A stretch of DNA of 64,000 nucleotides from Narthecium ossifragum (taxonomy: Eukaryota > Streptophyta > Magnoliopsida > Dioscoreales > Nartheciaceae). Positions 9,904-21,965 of the stretch are shown piece after piece; the stretch's first letter is position 1; every line of letters starts with the position of its first letter. The notes under the pieces are model-generated. The model saw only the letters and a list, made by a program, of their open reading frames with translations. It had not been told where the DNA came from and did not search any database. The translations under genes were made by a program, and so were the position numbers. The stretch covers positions 17,656,062 through 17,720,061 of the forward strand of contig OY986973.1 in the NCBI GenBank assembly GCA_963920575.1, written 5' to 3'.

Positions 9904-12900
9904 CAGAGGCGAAGCCATTAAGGGGGGAAGGAGGGCCAGTTGCCCCCCTGGATTTTAGGAAAAAAAATGAACTATAGGAGTAGGTTTAATTTTTGAATCC
10001 GGGCCGGATCCAAACCTAGATGTGACCTTTTAGGTTAAAACGTATTCTAAATTTCTAAGGTGTATATATGATGTCTTCTCGACTTCTCTCGCTATCTCGA
10101 GTCGCGCATATCTCCGTCAAAGATTTGGGTGATCCTGCATTCCTGCGACTTCTTGTGTCGTGTCTTATTTTTCTCTTTCTAGTTGCTCTCACTCTATTGA
10201 GAAGATTAGAGTTTTTCTGTTTCACTGTTAGGATTGGCATATTCAAGCCCCCCATCAGTTGAGTTGCAAATTTCAACGTCTCCACCTCCATAGTCTCTGG
10301 TAAGGGATACTTCATCAAGCATATTCAAACCTTAACTGATTAAATTATCTTCCACCTCCATAGTATTGTCGGCAATTTGTTTGGATTAGTAGCTTTGGTG
10401 GATTCGTTTGTATGATTTATTTGGTTTTTATCATCAATGCTTTTAATTTTCTTGATTGTCCATTAATTAAGATGTCTTTTAGATCAATTGTGATATCTAT
10501 CTCATTTAAAATTTTCTTCTACTTTAAACAGTCCATTATGGATAGATTTGTAATCAAAAGAAAGCCAAATCCATCATCTCTTACAGTAGAAGATGTTGGG
10601 CATAATGAAGCAGAACCTAGTGCCAAGAGAACTCATAATCTTACATCAGATATTAGCTTACCATATCTTCCAGCGGATCCTGGTTTGCGACCTAAGATTA
10701 TAAACTATCCGCTTAAGGATCATGATTCTATTCGTAGGGCATATCTACAAAAAGGGCCTTGTCAACCTCGTCAACATATTTTTCCTCAAAAAAAAGTAGG
10801 AAATGCATATCGAAGGTTCAATCCTTGTTGGTTCAATGAGTTTGGAAGTTGGTTGGAATATAGTGTATCAAAAGATGTTGCATTCTGTCTGCATTGTTAT
10901 ATCTTTAAATCGGATTTTGGAGAGCAAGGTGGTGGTGACGCCTTTATTACTGAAGGTTTTACAAATTGGAAAAAAAAAGAAAAGTTTCGTATACATGTAG
11001 GAGGGCCTAATAGTGCTCATAATCAAGCATACACAATGTGTCAAAATTTGTTGAATCAAGATCAACATATTGAGACTTTTCTCCATAAACAATCAGAGCA
11101 AGCAAAGGTGGATTATAGAGTCCGTTTGACTGCTTCCATCAAGTGCATTTGGTTATTTCTTCGACAAGGGTTATCCTTTCGTGGCCATGATGAATCAGAT
11201 GAATCAAAGAACAGAGGGAATTTTTTAGAGCTTTTGCAATTTTTGGTTGAAAATAATAAAGAGGTTGAAAGTGTTGTTCTAAAAAATGCTCCAAAAAATT
11301 TGAAATTGACGGCATCTGATATACAAAAACATATTGTTGGTGCTTGTGTAATTGAAACATTAAATGTCATTATCACTGACATTGGAGATTCATTATTTTC
11401 TATTATGATTGATGAATCTCGATATGTTTCTATCAAAGAGCAAATGGTTGTCACCTTGAGATATATAAATAAGAATGGTTCTGTAATAGAGCGTTTTATT
11501 GGAGTTGTGCATGTTAGTAATACAAAAGCTCTTTCACTTAAGAAAGCAATTGAAGTACTATTTTTCAAATATGGATTAAGCATTAAAAGACTACGAGGGC
11601 AAGGTTATGATGGTGCTAGTAACATGCAAGGTGAATTCAATGGTCTAAAAGCTCTTATTTTGAAAGAAAATGAGTATGATATCCAATTCATTGCTTCACA
11701 CATCAACTACAGTTAGCTCTTGTGGATACCACTGCAAATCATTTTCAAATCGCTACTCTTTTTGTTTCAATTTCAAGAGTAGTTAATATTGTTGGAGCAT
11801 CATGTAAAATAAAAGATCTTTTACGAGATAAAGAAAAATCCAAAGTTATTGAGGCAATTTCTCGTGGTGAACTTGTGACTGGACGGGGTCTTAATCAAAA
11901 AACTAGTCTAAAACGGCCAGGTGATACTCCTTGGGGTTCACATTAAGGTACATTGCTAAAGGTACATTGCTAAGCTTGATTGCTTCATATTCTTCTGTGA
12001 TTGAAGTTCTTCATATTGTGAAAGGTGATGGAACAACTCTTGAACAACGAGTTGATGCAGGTGTTTTATTGGATTTGTTATATTCTTTTGAGTTCATATT
12101 TGATTTGCATTTGATGAAAAATATATTGGCAGTAACAAATGAACTCTTAAAAGCACTATATTGAAAAAAACAAGATATTGTAAATACTATGAATCTTGTC
12201 AGAATATCAAAGGAGAGATTACAGAATATGAGAAATGAAGGTTGGAATTCTCAAATCGATGAAGTATGTTCATTTGTAAAGATTATGATATTGATGTTCC
12301 TTGTATGAATGATAAGTATGTACCTTGTGGTTGATCGCGCCGAAAGGGTGAAGATATCACATATTATCGTCATTATCGTATTGATTTATTCTACACAGTA
12401 ATTGATATGCAGCTTCAAGAGTTGAATAATGGATTTAATGAAGTGAATACATAATTGTTGTTGTGCATGTCTTCTCTAAATCCAAAAGATTCATTTTCAT
12501 CTTTTGACAAATCCAAATTGGTTCGTCTTACAAGATTTTATCCCGTTGAGTTTTCAGAGGTGGATCTTATGGCTCTCGACAATCAACTCGAAACTTATAT
12601 TATGGATATGCACTCTAGTAAGGATTTTCTAGAATTGAATGGCATAACTGAGCTTGCAAAAAAAATGGTTGAGACAGGAAGAAATACAGTATATTCGTTG
12701 GTTTTCTTGCTCTTGAAGTTGTCGCTAATTTTACCAATTGCAACTGCAACTGTTGAGCGAGCATTTTCCGCTATGCATGTTGTGAAAAATAAATTGCGAA
12801 ATCGAATGAGTGATGAATGGTTCAACGATTGCTTGGCTACATATATTGAAAGGGATGTTTTTGATAGCATTGATAATGAGAAAATCATACAGCGGTTTCA

Positions 12901-13259
12901 AAATATGAAAACTCGTCGAGGACAATTATAAGAGGTAATTTTTATGTAAAGAATTATTTATTCTATCAGTTTTATTTTTTTAAAGTATTTATATTATCAT
13001 TGTTTGATGAAATATTTTTCTATGTATAGATCGTACCATGTTGCTGACATTTGGATGCTTGAAGGAAAACTTTTTGAGATCAGCTAATTACATTTTACTC
13101 GCATAGTCTTGCAGTTAGTTCTATACTTTTGTATAATTTATGATTTTCTATAAATATTGTTACTGTTAAAGATATTTGTGTTTGATGGAGTCTTAAGAAA
13201 TATGTACGTAAGGTACATTCTGCTCCCCCCCCCCCTAAAATTTTCTGGCTTCGCCCCTG
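9904..13259 (+). mobile_element. hAT transposon (Tip100-like) with intact ends
   Basis: Exact 8-bp target duplications GTTATAAC flank the element at 9896-9903 and 13260-13267. The termini are inverted: CAGAGGCGAAGCC at the left, and CAGGGGCGAAGCC when the right end is read on the minus strand. Length is 3356 bp. It carries one transposase gene of the TTF zinc finger plus hAT dimerisation type, now broken. The 8-bp duplication, CAGRGGCGAAGCC ends and the transposase all agree on hAT. A run of C residues (about 13224-13235) sits just inside the right end. Confidence 0.95.
10538..12931 (+). pseudogene. hAT transposase (TTFdn type), frameshifted
   Basis: Translation from ATG 10538 gives MDRFVIKRKPNPSS. 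A TTF-type zinc-binding region follows (FNPCWFNEFGSWLEYSVSKD, then AFCLHCYIFKSD), and then a DUF4371-like RNase H-fold core (LRQGLSFRGHDES, DIGDSLFSIMIDES with a catalytic Asp, GQGYDGASNMQGEFNGL). The frame breaks at 11716 and resumes at 11722. It shifts again near 11946, where a 14-bp unit (GGTACATTGCTAA plus one base) is duplicated at 11947-11974. Several stops lie between 12165 and 12450. The C-terminal hAT dimerisation domain survives at 12455-12931 (LPIATATVERAFSAMHVVKNKLRNRM). The intact enzyme would cut and paste the element through the inverted ends. At least three disabling changes make this copy inactive. Confidence 0.92.
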
Positions 13260-13267
13260 GTTATAAC

Positions 13268-13860
13268 CACCCCCTCTCTCTATCTCTCTCTCCTCATTTA
13301 CCCTAACCTTCCTTTGAATGATTACGTCTAACCCATCAGCCAGGTATGCGTTATATATATATATATATGAATGAGACAAAGAGACAATTCACCTTATACT
13401 TTACAAGAAAGATTGTCAAGATTGCCAACTGATCGTATATCATATCTGATTAGTCTACTATGAGAGATGTAGAGATTAGATTAGATTAGAGAGAGGACTT
13501 AGATTGATTAGATTAGATTAGATTGCATTTTCAGATTCGGAGCATCTATTTTGGGGTGGAATCCAAGCATTATATTTTGCTTGCATGAGGACGTCCAAGC
13601 CACCCAATCTCTGCCACTTGTCCTTCCCATATTGCTCAAGAAAACACATGCAAACCATGCATGCATGCAGAGCTCATTAATGTAACACGAATGTAACGGA
13701 CAAAATTGGTCTATATATATTTGGTTTGCTTCTCTCCTGCGGATTTCCCTATGAGAATAGGCTGCACCTTCTAATTCCCTTCTCAAACAGGGAAGCTCTA
13801 ATTCCATAGTGTGTCAATTGCAGCGAAGAGGCCGGAGATCGATCGATCTGAAGCTGTGAA
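13268..13860 (+). promoter_or_regulatory. Upstream region and TATA box of the DUF247 gene
   Basis: A TATATATA box lies at 13713-13720, about 140 bases before the start codon, so transcription probably starts near 13745. Further upstream are TTAGA/GATTA pentamer repeats (13475-13525), a GCATGCATGCATG-type RY run near 13655-13670, an AT dinucleotide run (13352-13368) and a CT run (13272-13295). No known operator was recognised. Confidence 0.5.
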
Positions 13861-15423
13861 ATGGATGATCCAACCCCTAACTACGGCGGCATTCAACCCT
13901 TGTCAATGGTCGTCAGGGCCACGCCACCGGAGACCAATCGCGCGGCCAAGAGGATCCAAGAGGAGATAGCCGCCGCTGCCGCCATCAACTCTCCGAAGCA
14001 ACACAACATAGATCTGAACGACTCATCATGGATCAACACGGTGAGGAAGAAGGTGAACGAGGCGCGCCCAAATCCGCAGTCCGCCGCCTCGCGCACCATC
14101 TTCAAGGTTCCCGAGCACATTCGCCGGTGCGATCCCGAGGCCTACGGACCGCTGGTGGTCTCCATCGGCCCCTACCACCACCGCGCATCGTCACGAGGCG
14201 ACGGCACGGCGCGCGCCATGCAGGATCACAAGTGGCGCTGCGTGCGCTACCTGCTCTCGAGGCACCGGAGCCAGCAGCGCGCGGGCGAGCTGCTGACCCG
14301 ATGCCTCGCCGAGCTGAAGGCTTCGGATGCCGATGTGAGGAGTTGCTACTCGGAGAACCCTTCTTACTTGGATTCTCAGAAGCTGGCGTCCATCATGTTG
14401 TTAGATGGATGCTTCATCATCCATCTGTTGCTCAAGCAAGCTGAGAAGGTGGCGGCCGCCATGGCCGGAGAAATCGTTGAAGATCAAGAGGATGACTCGG
14501 ACGAAGAGGAGCTCATAGCTCTGGATGTCGGCGAGGATGATGAAGTGGAGGTCGAAGAACCAATGCTTGGAATGTTGTGGATATGGAACTTGGTAGTCTA
14601 TGATCTACTTAAGCTTGAAAACCAGATACCTTTCTTCGTCGTCCGGAAGCTCTTCGAAGTGCTCAGGACTCCAACCGACGAAGGAATTGATCTTGTGAAG
14701 CTCGCATTCGAACTCTTTGGCGGCATCCATCCTAACAAATCTGAAACTTTCACACCGATGCCGAGCAACCAGGTTCATCACTTGCTCCATCTCTTTCACT
14801 CTTCCTTGGTACCCTCGGTGCCTTTCCGAGCGAACTCTGGCGGAGCCGGAGAATCACCGGAGTGGATTCCTTGCGCGACGGAGCTCACGCTTTCCGGCGT
14901 TAAGTTTCGAAAGAAGGAGACAGCTGGTAGCTTCTTGGACGTGACATTCAACAATGGAACTATGGAGGTTCCACCTCTTCGTGTCTACGACTATACCAAC
15001 TCTCTCTTCAGGAACCTCATCGCTTTCGAGCAATGCTATCCTGAAACAAAGACTTACGTAACAATCTATGCTGCATTTCTTGATTGCATTATTGATACCG
15101 CGGAGGATGTAGAGTTGCTTGACATGAGGGGGATACTAGTGAACCGGCTGAGCTCCGACGAGGCAGTGGCGGAGCTCTTCAACCGGCTCTGCGATCAGGT
15201 GCATTATGCTAAGGATAGGAATTACCTTCAGGACTTATATGTGGAGGTGAAGAAATATCATGACTCGAAGTGGCACAAATGGCATGCTGCGTTGATGCGA
15301 GATTACTTCAACAGCCCATGGGCGATCATCTCCTTCATCGCCGCATTTGTGCTCCTTTTGCTTACGGTGGAGCAGTCGTTCTTCGCCGCATATTCGTACT
15401 ATCGTCCGCCTGAATGCCATTAA
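13861..15423 (+). CDS. DUF247 (UPF0481) single-pass membrane protein
   Basis: This is an intact single-exon gene of 520 codons, close to the usual 450-550 of the family. The variable N terminus (1-80) precedes the DUF247 core, which opens with FKVPEHIRRCDPEAYGPLVV and SIGPYHH (81-107). Further family blocks are MLLDGCFIIHLLL (169-181), DLLKLENQIPFFVV (238-251), a TELTLSGVKFRK block (330-341) and LFRNLIAFEQC (392-402). An acidic insert (about 184-214) separates the first two halves. One hydrophobic segment near 485-505 (WAIISFIAAFVLLLLTV) predicts a C-terminal membrane anchor. The start is the first ATG after the TATA box and 5' leader. The biochemical role of DUF247 is unknown. In Lolium, DUF247 genes are candidates for the S and Z self-incompatibility determinants, but nothing here shows such a role. 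GC content is much higher than in its surroundings. Confidence 0.93.
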   Translation: MDDPTPNYGGIQPLSMVVRATPPETNRAAKRIQEEIAAAAAINSPKQHNIDLNDSSWINTVRKKVNEARPNPQSAASRTIFKVPEHIRRCDPEAYGPLVVSIGPYHHRASSRGDGTARAMQDHKWRCVRYLLSRHRSQQRAGELLTRCLAELKASDADVRSCYSENPSYLDSQKLASIMLLDGCFIIHLLLKQAEKVAAAMAGEIVEDQEDDSDEEELIALDVGEDDEVEVEEPMLGMLWIWNLVVYDLLKLENQIPFFVVRKLFEVLRTPTDEGIDLVKLAFELFGGIHPNKSETFTPMPSNQVHHLLHLFHSSLVPSVPFRANSGGAGESPEWIPCATELTLSGVKFRKKETAGSFLDVTFNNGTMEVPPLRVYDYTNSLFRNLIAFEQCYPETKTYVTIYAAFLDCIIDTAEDVELLDMRGILVNRLSSDEAVAELFNRLCDQVHYAKDRNYLQDLYVEVKKYHDSKWHKWHAALMRDYFNSPWAIISFIAAFVLLLLTVEQSFFAAYSYYRPPECH

Positions 15424-15574
15424 TTGATGACCGGAAATTTAACGCGGAGAAACTAGAAACTATGTTCTTCTCTTATGAAGATGTCTAAAACCCAATTTAC
15501 TGCGTTTTGTTGGCATTTATATATCGAAGCTTAAAGTCGTGTTTTTTTCGTGTTATGTAGGAGAAAAAGGAGGG
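15424..15574. other. 3' flank of the DUF247 gene, ending in an L1 target duplication
   Basis: This short spacer holds the presumed 3' UTR. The segment GAGAAAAAGGAGG (15561-15573) resembles GAGAACAGGAGG (22921-22932) on the far side of the L1 and is a probable target-site duplication. Confidence 0.5.
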
Positions 15575-15586
15575 TTTTTTTTTTTT

Positions 15587-16625
15587 GAGAAGTTGAGCGA
15601 AGCTAGAGCCAAAAGGCTTAAACGAAACAGACTCCCTTACATGGGCAGCACGAGCTAGCTCGTCGGCCTTTACATTCCACTCTCTAGGTATGTGGACTAA
15701 CAAAAAGTTAACAAAATTCCCTAAGTGCCACCAAAGATCAAGTAGCATCCTCCGGCAATCATCATTGACAGGCATACACCCATTCACCATATCCACGCCA
15801 AATCACGAGTCGCTTTCAACCAATATGCACGTCATGCTTCGCCGGCTGGCCTCCTATACTGCTGCTAGAATTTCAAAGATTTCCGCTTGAATCACAGAGC
15901 TAGCTGCATATGCCAAAGAGAGCTCCCAAGCGAGGTCAGCACCATCAAAGCAGACAACCCCTATGCCCGCTGACCCATCTATGATGGAAGCGTCCACCTG
16001 TATGCGTGCACCATCCCAAGCCTCGCGCTCTACTCCACGGACTTTCCGACCATTTAGAAGAAGAAACTCCCTAATCTGCCATTTTATACCGCGGGCCAAA
16101 CTTGGAATGGAGACCCCCTCTTGTCCATGGATCACACTACACCTCCTCTTCCAGAGAGACCAAAGAGCATAAGAAATGCTGGATTTAATCAACCTAATCG
16201 CATCCGCTTTTTGGGGCTTTAGAAACCAATCCATAGACACCGGGAGGTTTAGCAAATGGGGATCCAGATTCATGCCCTTCAGTACAATCTTCCAGGTGGC
16301 GGATGCCACAACACACCCAAACAATATTGGTCGAAGGTCTCCTCTTCAGCTCCACAAGTCGGACAAACTTTGTCACTGATTAATCTCAGCTCCCACAGTC
16401 GATCTCTAGCAACTACCTTCCCGTGCACCACCTTCCAGAGGAACTGCTGTACCTGGGGGCCGGCTGGGCTGTGCCAGATACTCCACCAGGTTGCCGCCGA
16501 CTGCCGTCGATGCTGATGGCGCGCCTCGAGGAAGTCATATTAGGAGCTCGTGGAAGGATGTCCAGCAGATCCCCACACCCATCGAGGCCGAGAAGAGTGG
16601 GGAGGAGAGTCTATAGGAAGAGCAC
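15587..16625 (-). pseudogene. L1 ORF2 C-terminal part: zf-RVT and RNase H
   Basis: On the minus strand from 16625 the frame reads a zf-RVT region (VQQFLWKVVHGKVVARDRL, then CPTCGAEEETFDQYC). An RNase H domain follows (IQVDASIIDGSAGIGVVCFD, then LAYAASSVIQAEIFEI, ending VHIPREWNVKADELARAA). The first Asp, the Glu of QAE and the final Asp of ADELAR are present. The frame shifts between the two open segments 16324-15854 and 15796-15497, and a stop lies near the LTR junction at 16611. RNase H at the C terminus is typical of some plant L1 lineages. The element is inactive. Confidence 0.85.
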
Positions 16626-18992
16626 TATGAGGACCCGCCCCTCTATCCCCATGGCTTGTTGTTGACCCCAAGGGCAATTTGGGAAATTACGCCTTGGCGG
16701 TCGTTTCACACTGGGTGTGCACACACAGACATTGTTTGGTGCTTGTGTTTGTTTAGAAAGGTTAGGTGGACCCGGGATCGGAAGATCTGGGCTTGGGTTT
16801 GAGTCTCAGCCCAAGGTTGCCTTTCTGGGCAAAGGAGATCGATCTCATTTTGTGGTGAGATCGATCTGGCCTTGCTAACCAGATCGATCTGGCATGGTAT
16901 GCAGATCGATCTCTCTGTGCCTGAAAGTCGTTGGTGGTGGAGTTCGAAGGACGGCCACGGCGATGGCCGTCGCTTCCCCTGTCAGGGGAGGGGAGACTTT
17001 TGCTCCCCTCCTTCGCCTTTCCCCCGCCTTCGTCGGCTTTCCCCGGCCTTATCCCCTTCCCCTCCTCCTTCCTTTCTTTGGGCTTCTTCTTTCTTCTTCC
17101 TCCCGGCCCTGTTTTCTTCCCCTGTTCCAGCAGCCCTCTTTCCTCCTCCGTTCTCCCTCCTCCGGCCACCGGTTCTGGAGCTTGAAGGCTCGTTGGAACC
17201 GTGACGGCGTGAGAAAGATCCTAGGCTAGGCTTCGTGGATCAAAGCAGCTCTGTGGAGGTAGGGATCCCACTCAAAGACTCCGGCTTGTTTTGAGGGTTT
17301 TGAATCCGGTTTTGATTTCAATGGATCTCCTTGTGTAGTTGATGTTTCTCGGTTTTGAAGCCTTGAGTAGCTTCGTGGTACTTGGATCTACCAGCTCACC
17401 TAGTTTGGTGAGGTTTGGTTGCGGATTCCGGCGGCATTCCTCGCCGTCCGGCCGCCGATGAACCCATCCAGAGGGATGAGATCGATCTCGTTTGGGGTGG
17501 CCCGCCCCGCCCGAGCTAGAGCGATCTCCCTGGGAGGGAGATCGATCTCTGGGCGGGTGACGTCAGCGCGTCGGAGCTCACATACGAGATCGATCTCCAT
17601 ATGGGTGGAGATCCATCCCGTTGGGGTGACCAGGACTGGTACCTATCGCCTCGAGGCAGATCGATCTCATTGCTACATTGAATCGATCTCCTTCGATGCA
17701 GGGAGGATTTTTATTGTTTTAAATGTTGTTTTGCCCTCGGGGCTTATCTTGTTTTCTTATCCTATATAATTGCTTATTTTTATTGCTTTGTAGTTGAACC
17801 GAGAGGGTGATGCCTCTCGGGATGTGTAGAATAAATGGGCTGACGGTATGCCCTTTACCGCTTTGTGGTGAACCGAGGAAGTCATGATCCTCGAGAGTGC
17901 TTAGAATAAATGGGCCGAAGGTGTGCCTTTGCTGCGTTGCCTGTTACTGCTTTATACTTATCCTGCCCTGTTTCCTTTGCATTAGACATGCTAGGTTAGG
18001 CTGGGTGGGGTGACCCGTGGACTTCGGTGATCAAAGGCTAAGTGGTGGATGCCGTTACCCGACTTGTGTCCCCATGCTGGTGTCTAGCATGGGCAAGGGT
18101 GTCCTACGGGTATCGTCTGGCCCACCCTGTGACAGGACCGTCGGAGATGGCCCAGTCCTCAAGCAGTGGCTATCGGAGGGACGTTATGTTGGACAGGAAC
18201 CCTGGGGGGGGAACATCGATGGGATCGATGGACTCCCTGGCTAGACTTAGTCTTTGGTCGGGAGTTAGGGGTCGTGTTGGCTTTGCTGCTTGGAGTGCTG
18301 AGAGATGGTAGTCTTAACCACGGTCGTTTCGCCAAGTGTGAAGATCCCGCTTGGAGAAGGGTGTCCTACTAGTAGCGCCATGTCCACCCTGTGGCAGGGA
18401 ATGTCGGAGTTGCCCACCCCTGAACAGTGGTTGTCGGAGGGGCGTACTTGGGACAGGAGCCCTTCGGGTTATTGACGGGATTTATGGGATCCTTGGCAAG
18501 CCTCAGTACTTGGCACAGAGCTGGTTCGTTTGGGTTTGCCTTCTTGGCGAGAGTGCTAGAGTAGGACCCTGCTGAGTTGTTGCTCATTCCTACCTGGACT
18601 GTGTTGTTTGCAGGTGCAGGTCCCAGCTCCTCTCCGGTGCTTCCCCCTCGGTTGTCTTGTGGTAGCGCACCGGCTCCTGGCCATGTCTGAGGGTCAGGAG
18701 GGTTTTTTTTGTGCCTTTGCGGAGACCCCGGTGGGTGTTGTTATCTTTTTGGGGACTGTTGTCGATCCCTTGTAATTCTGTTGTATTAGAACCCTTGTTT
18801 AACTCTATTATATATGTTTTGTAATAGATGTTAATAGATGTTGTTCTTTTGCTTCCGCGTTGTTCTTGTCTTCAGCTGCTTTCGCCAGCTGTCTGTTAGT
18901 TTCAACTGTTTCCGCCAGTTGAGGCTAGTAGTTGTAGGTCTTTCCCCCTCGTGTCCCGGCCCGGTTTGGCGTCCGCGGGTCGGGGCGCGACA
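16626..18992 (+). mobile_element. Solo LTR, family 2, copy E3 (inside the L1)
   Basis: The left end TATGAGGACCCGCCCCTC corresponds to TGTGAGGGCCCGTCCCTC of copy E1, and the right end GGTCGGGGCGCGACA to GGTCGGGGTGTGACA. The L1 reading frame resumes on either side, which places the borders. The flanking pentamers are AGCAC and CTCAC, a poor target duplication, so the insertion is either old or the left edge is eroded. Length is 2367 bp. There is no internal coding sequence; open frames at 16872-17229 are low-complexity Pro/Ser/Phe. The zone 16835-17700 holds about nine AGATCGATCT-type palindromes. Confidence 0.8.
16835..17700. repeat. Palindrome array of LTR E3 (GAGATCGATCTC / CAGATCGATCTG type)
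   Basis: The core AGATCGATCT occurs four times in 16836-16915 and again at about 17480, 17540, 17586 and 17657, plus near matches at 17520, 17610 and 17680. Arm letters are G/C or C/G rather than the A/T arms of copies A and D. The rest of the 866 bases is ordinary LTR sequence alignable to E1. Confidence 0.85.
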
Positions 18993-21965
18993 CTCACCTT
19001 AGCCACAAGATCCGGATGATGAAAGGAGGAAAGTCTGTCCTCTCGCCACCCCAAGTGATCCAGCAGCTGGCCCAGCTCGATCATGTCTGCTTGCACAGCG
19101 TCAAAGATGCAGGCCGATGAAGACATGAGACCATCCATCAGCCACCAATCCCTCAGAACGTTGGCATGGCTCCCTTCCATCGCAGGCCTAGCCGAAGTTG
19201 GTCAGATGCCCGACATATGGAACGCCAGAATGGCGAGGCGTTGTAAGGTATCCTGCTGGGGAGAGCTCCGGCGCTAGCCTTGTACTTTGCAGCAACTAGC
19301 TGCTTCCAGATGGAGTCGGAGTCGTCAAGAAGGGTAGCTGCCCGCCGCATGCGCATCGCCAGCTGCCATTGAGAGAGGTTTTTAAGTCCCAGACCCCCTT
19401 GAGATTTATGGTTACATACCTTCTCCGAAGCCACCGTCGAGAGTCCACCTTTTTTACCCTGCCAAAGGAACTGCCGGATCAGGGCCTCCACCCTCTGCAG
19501 AACAGAAATGGGAACTTGCATAGCTGACATCAAGAAGACGGGCAGCGACTGAAGCACTGATTTCACCAGGGTGACCCGACCCGCCTTAGCGAGCTTCTGG
19601 GAGTGCCAGCCTGACAGCCGAGACTGCACTGCCTCAAGGAGAAAATTAAAGTCATGGGAGACCAGTCGCTTGAGATCCAGTGGCACCCCAAGATACTTCC
19701 AGGGTCCAACCTTCTCCCTGAAGCCCAACACCTTCATGACTCTGTTCTTCCGACGATCGCTGGTTTTCGGAGTGAACTTCAGGCTTGATTTGTCTGGATT
19801 CACCTCTAGCCCAGAAAGGGTTCTAAATCTCTTCAACACATTCATCAGTTTTTGAGCTTCCTCCTTGCCCGCCCTCGTCAGGAAGAGGCAGTCGTCTACA
19901 AAGAGCAAGTGGGTCACCCGGAACCTGCCCTGATCAAAGGCCACCCCTTCCAGCGCAAACAGTGCCTGCTTAAGAAGCCTGGTGAGCACCTCTTGCGTCA
20001 GAATGAAAAGATAAGGGGAAATCGGGTCACCTTGTTGGAGCCCGCATCCTAAGGTGAACTGTTGTGATACCCGCCCGTTTATAATGAGTGAGAAGCGCGT
20101 CGTCGAAACACAATGGATGATCCACTTCACAAATCTGGCAGGGAAGTTCATCGCCTCCAGGACCCGTTTCAAAAAACGCCAACTAACTGAGTCGAACGTT
20201 GCTCTGAGGTCCGCCATGACAGCCATGAGCGCTCCCTTTCCCGATGCTCGACGGACTTCTTGTATCACTTCCTGTGCAGTCGCGATGTTATCCATAATAG
20301 ATCTCCCCTCCACAAATGCAGATTGCTCAACACTCACAAGGGAATTGAGGAGAGGTTTCAACCTATTAGCCAAAATAGAAGAGATAATTTTATATAGGAC
20401 ATTACATAGAGGGACTGGCTTGTAATCCTTGACTCGCCGTGGGTTCTTGCATTTGGGGATGAAGGAGATGAAGGTGTCGTTCCACCCGGGCAGCAACGAT
20501 GCAGACCGGAAGAAGGAAAGGACCAACTCACATACATCCTCTCCCACAATGTCCCAGTGCTTGACATAGAACTCACACGGAACTCCATCAGGGCCTGGAC
20601 ATTTGTACCGGCCCATCATCTGCAATGTAGATTTTATCTCTTCCGATGTGACCTCCACGAGCAAAGCTGAGGAGACTTCTGGAGATAGCTGAGGTAGTAA
20701 AGGAAGCTGGAGTTCTCTGTTAATATCACGGCTCCTCCACAGCTGCTTGAAATGATCACAGAATAGTTTTTCCACTTGGTCTTGGTTCGACACCACCAGG
20801 CCATCCTCCCCTCTAATTTCCATGATGCGCGAACGATGGACGTGAGAAGAAAGAGATTTATGGAAAAACCTGGAATTACGATCTCCGTCTTGAACCCAAT
20901 CCAGGCGGCGATGCTAAGCTCTGAAGGTGTCATGCTGGAGTTGAACTGCCACCACCTTGTTCTCCAGAGTTCACATTCTCTCCTCCAACTGGGGTGGAAG
21001 AGGCCCCTCCTCTTCCAGTAGGTAGAGATGCTGAAGTTGTTGGAGAAGAGACTGTTGAGAATTAAACAAATCAAAGTCATCAACCTTACTCCAATTCTTA
21101 ACCTTAGCTTTCATCTCCTTCATCCTTCCCTTGAAGACATACTGCTTGGAACCCCTCTTGTGCCGCCGCCAGGCTAACTCCACTACTCTCCTTAATTCCT
21201 TGGATTCTACCTAGAACTGCTGAAGGCGAAAAGTTGACGGCCCCTTTTGGTGCTTCTCCGCTTCTAAGCTAACCAGCAGTGGACGATGATCAGAACCACA
21301 ACGGTGAAGATGCTGGACCTCCGCCTGAGGAAACCACTCCTTCCACTGATGATTGCACAGGGCGTGATCTAACCGTTCCAGTATCCTTGACGACCCCAGC
21401 CTCCTATTACTCCAAGTGAATGACGGGCCCCTGAACCCCAGATCCACTAGCTTATCGGAGAACATGAACCGAAGGAAGTCGTTCACTGACATGCTGTACC
21501 GGAAGGGACGCCCACCTCTCTTCTCCGACGGCATTGCCAAGACATTGAAGTCCCCCACCATCAAGTGAGGCCACCCTCTGGCATTAATCTTCGTAAGGAC
21601 CTCCCAGAGCTCCTCCCGGCCCCTCCATGTCTGGGCTCCATATACCACCGAGAGAAACCACTGGTCGTAGTGTTGGGAAGTGAAGACGCCATGGATGGCT
21701 TGCTCGGTGAAGTGCGTGAAGTAGCTTCTTCCCACACTCTCCCTCCAAACAGCCAAGATCCCCCCTGCTGCCCCCGAGAAGGCAGAAGATAGGTACTCCA
21801 GCCCACCCCCAGTCTTGCAGAGATGAACTACATGTGTTCCTCCAAGACCACCACCTCCAGCAGAAAGACGAAGTCCACCCCTCTGTCCATGATCAATCAG
21901 CCACACACCCCAGCCACCCTTCGCGGCCCAAGGCCATGGCAATTCCACACCAGGAAACTAGTCAT
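18993..21965 (-). pseudogene. L1 ORF2 N-terminal part: endonuclease and reverse transcriptase
   Basis: The endonuclease lies at 21948-21211 (minus), with PHLMVGDFNVL, DLGFRGPSFTWSNRR, RILERLDHALCN and GSDHRPLLV, so the catalytic Asp, Asn and SDH residues are all present. A linker region follows (21183-20634). The reverse transcriptase occupies 20823-19153, with FISFIPKCKNP, VEQSAFVEGRSIMDNI, MADLRATFDSVSW, GLQQGDPISPYLFIL and the active-site box FVDD. There are frameshifts at 21211/21183 and near 20823. ADLRATFD departs from the usual ADLxKAFD. The protein would nick target DNA and copy its own RNA there. The frame ends at the LTR insertion at 18992. Confidence 0.9.

Noticed and set aside
14028..14444. 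138-codon frame overlapping the DUF247 gene
   Set aside because: Frame shadow of GC-rich coding sequence; Arg/Ala/Pro-rich translation without a domain.
16872..17229. Three overlapping frames of about 110 codons within LTR E3
   Set aside because: Low-complexity Phe/Pro/Ser translation of CT-rich LTR sequence, not conserved as protein in E1 or E2.
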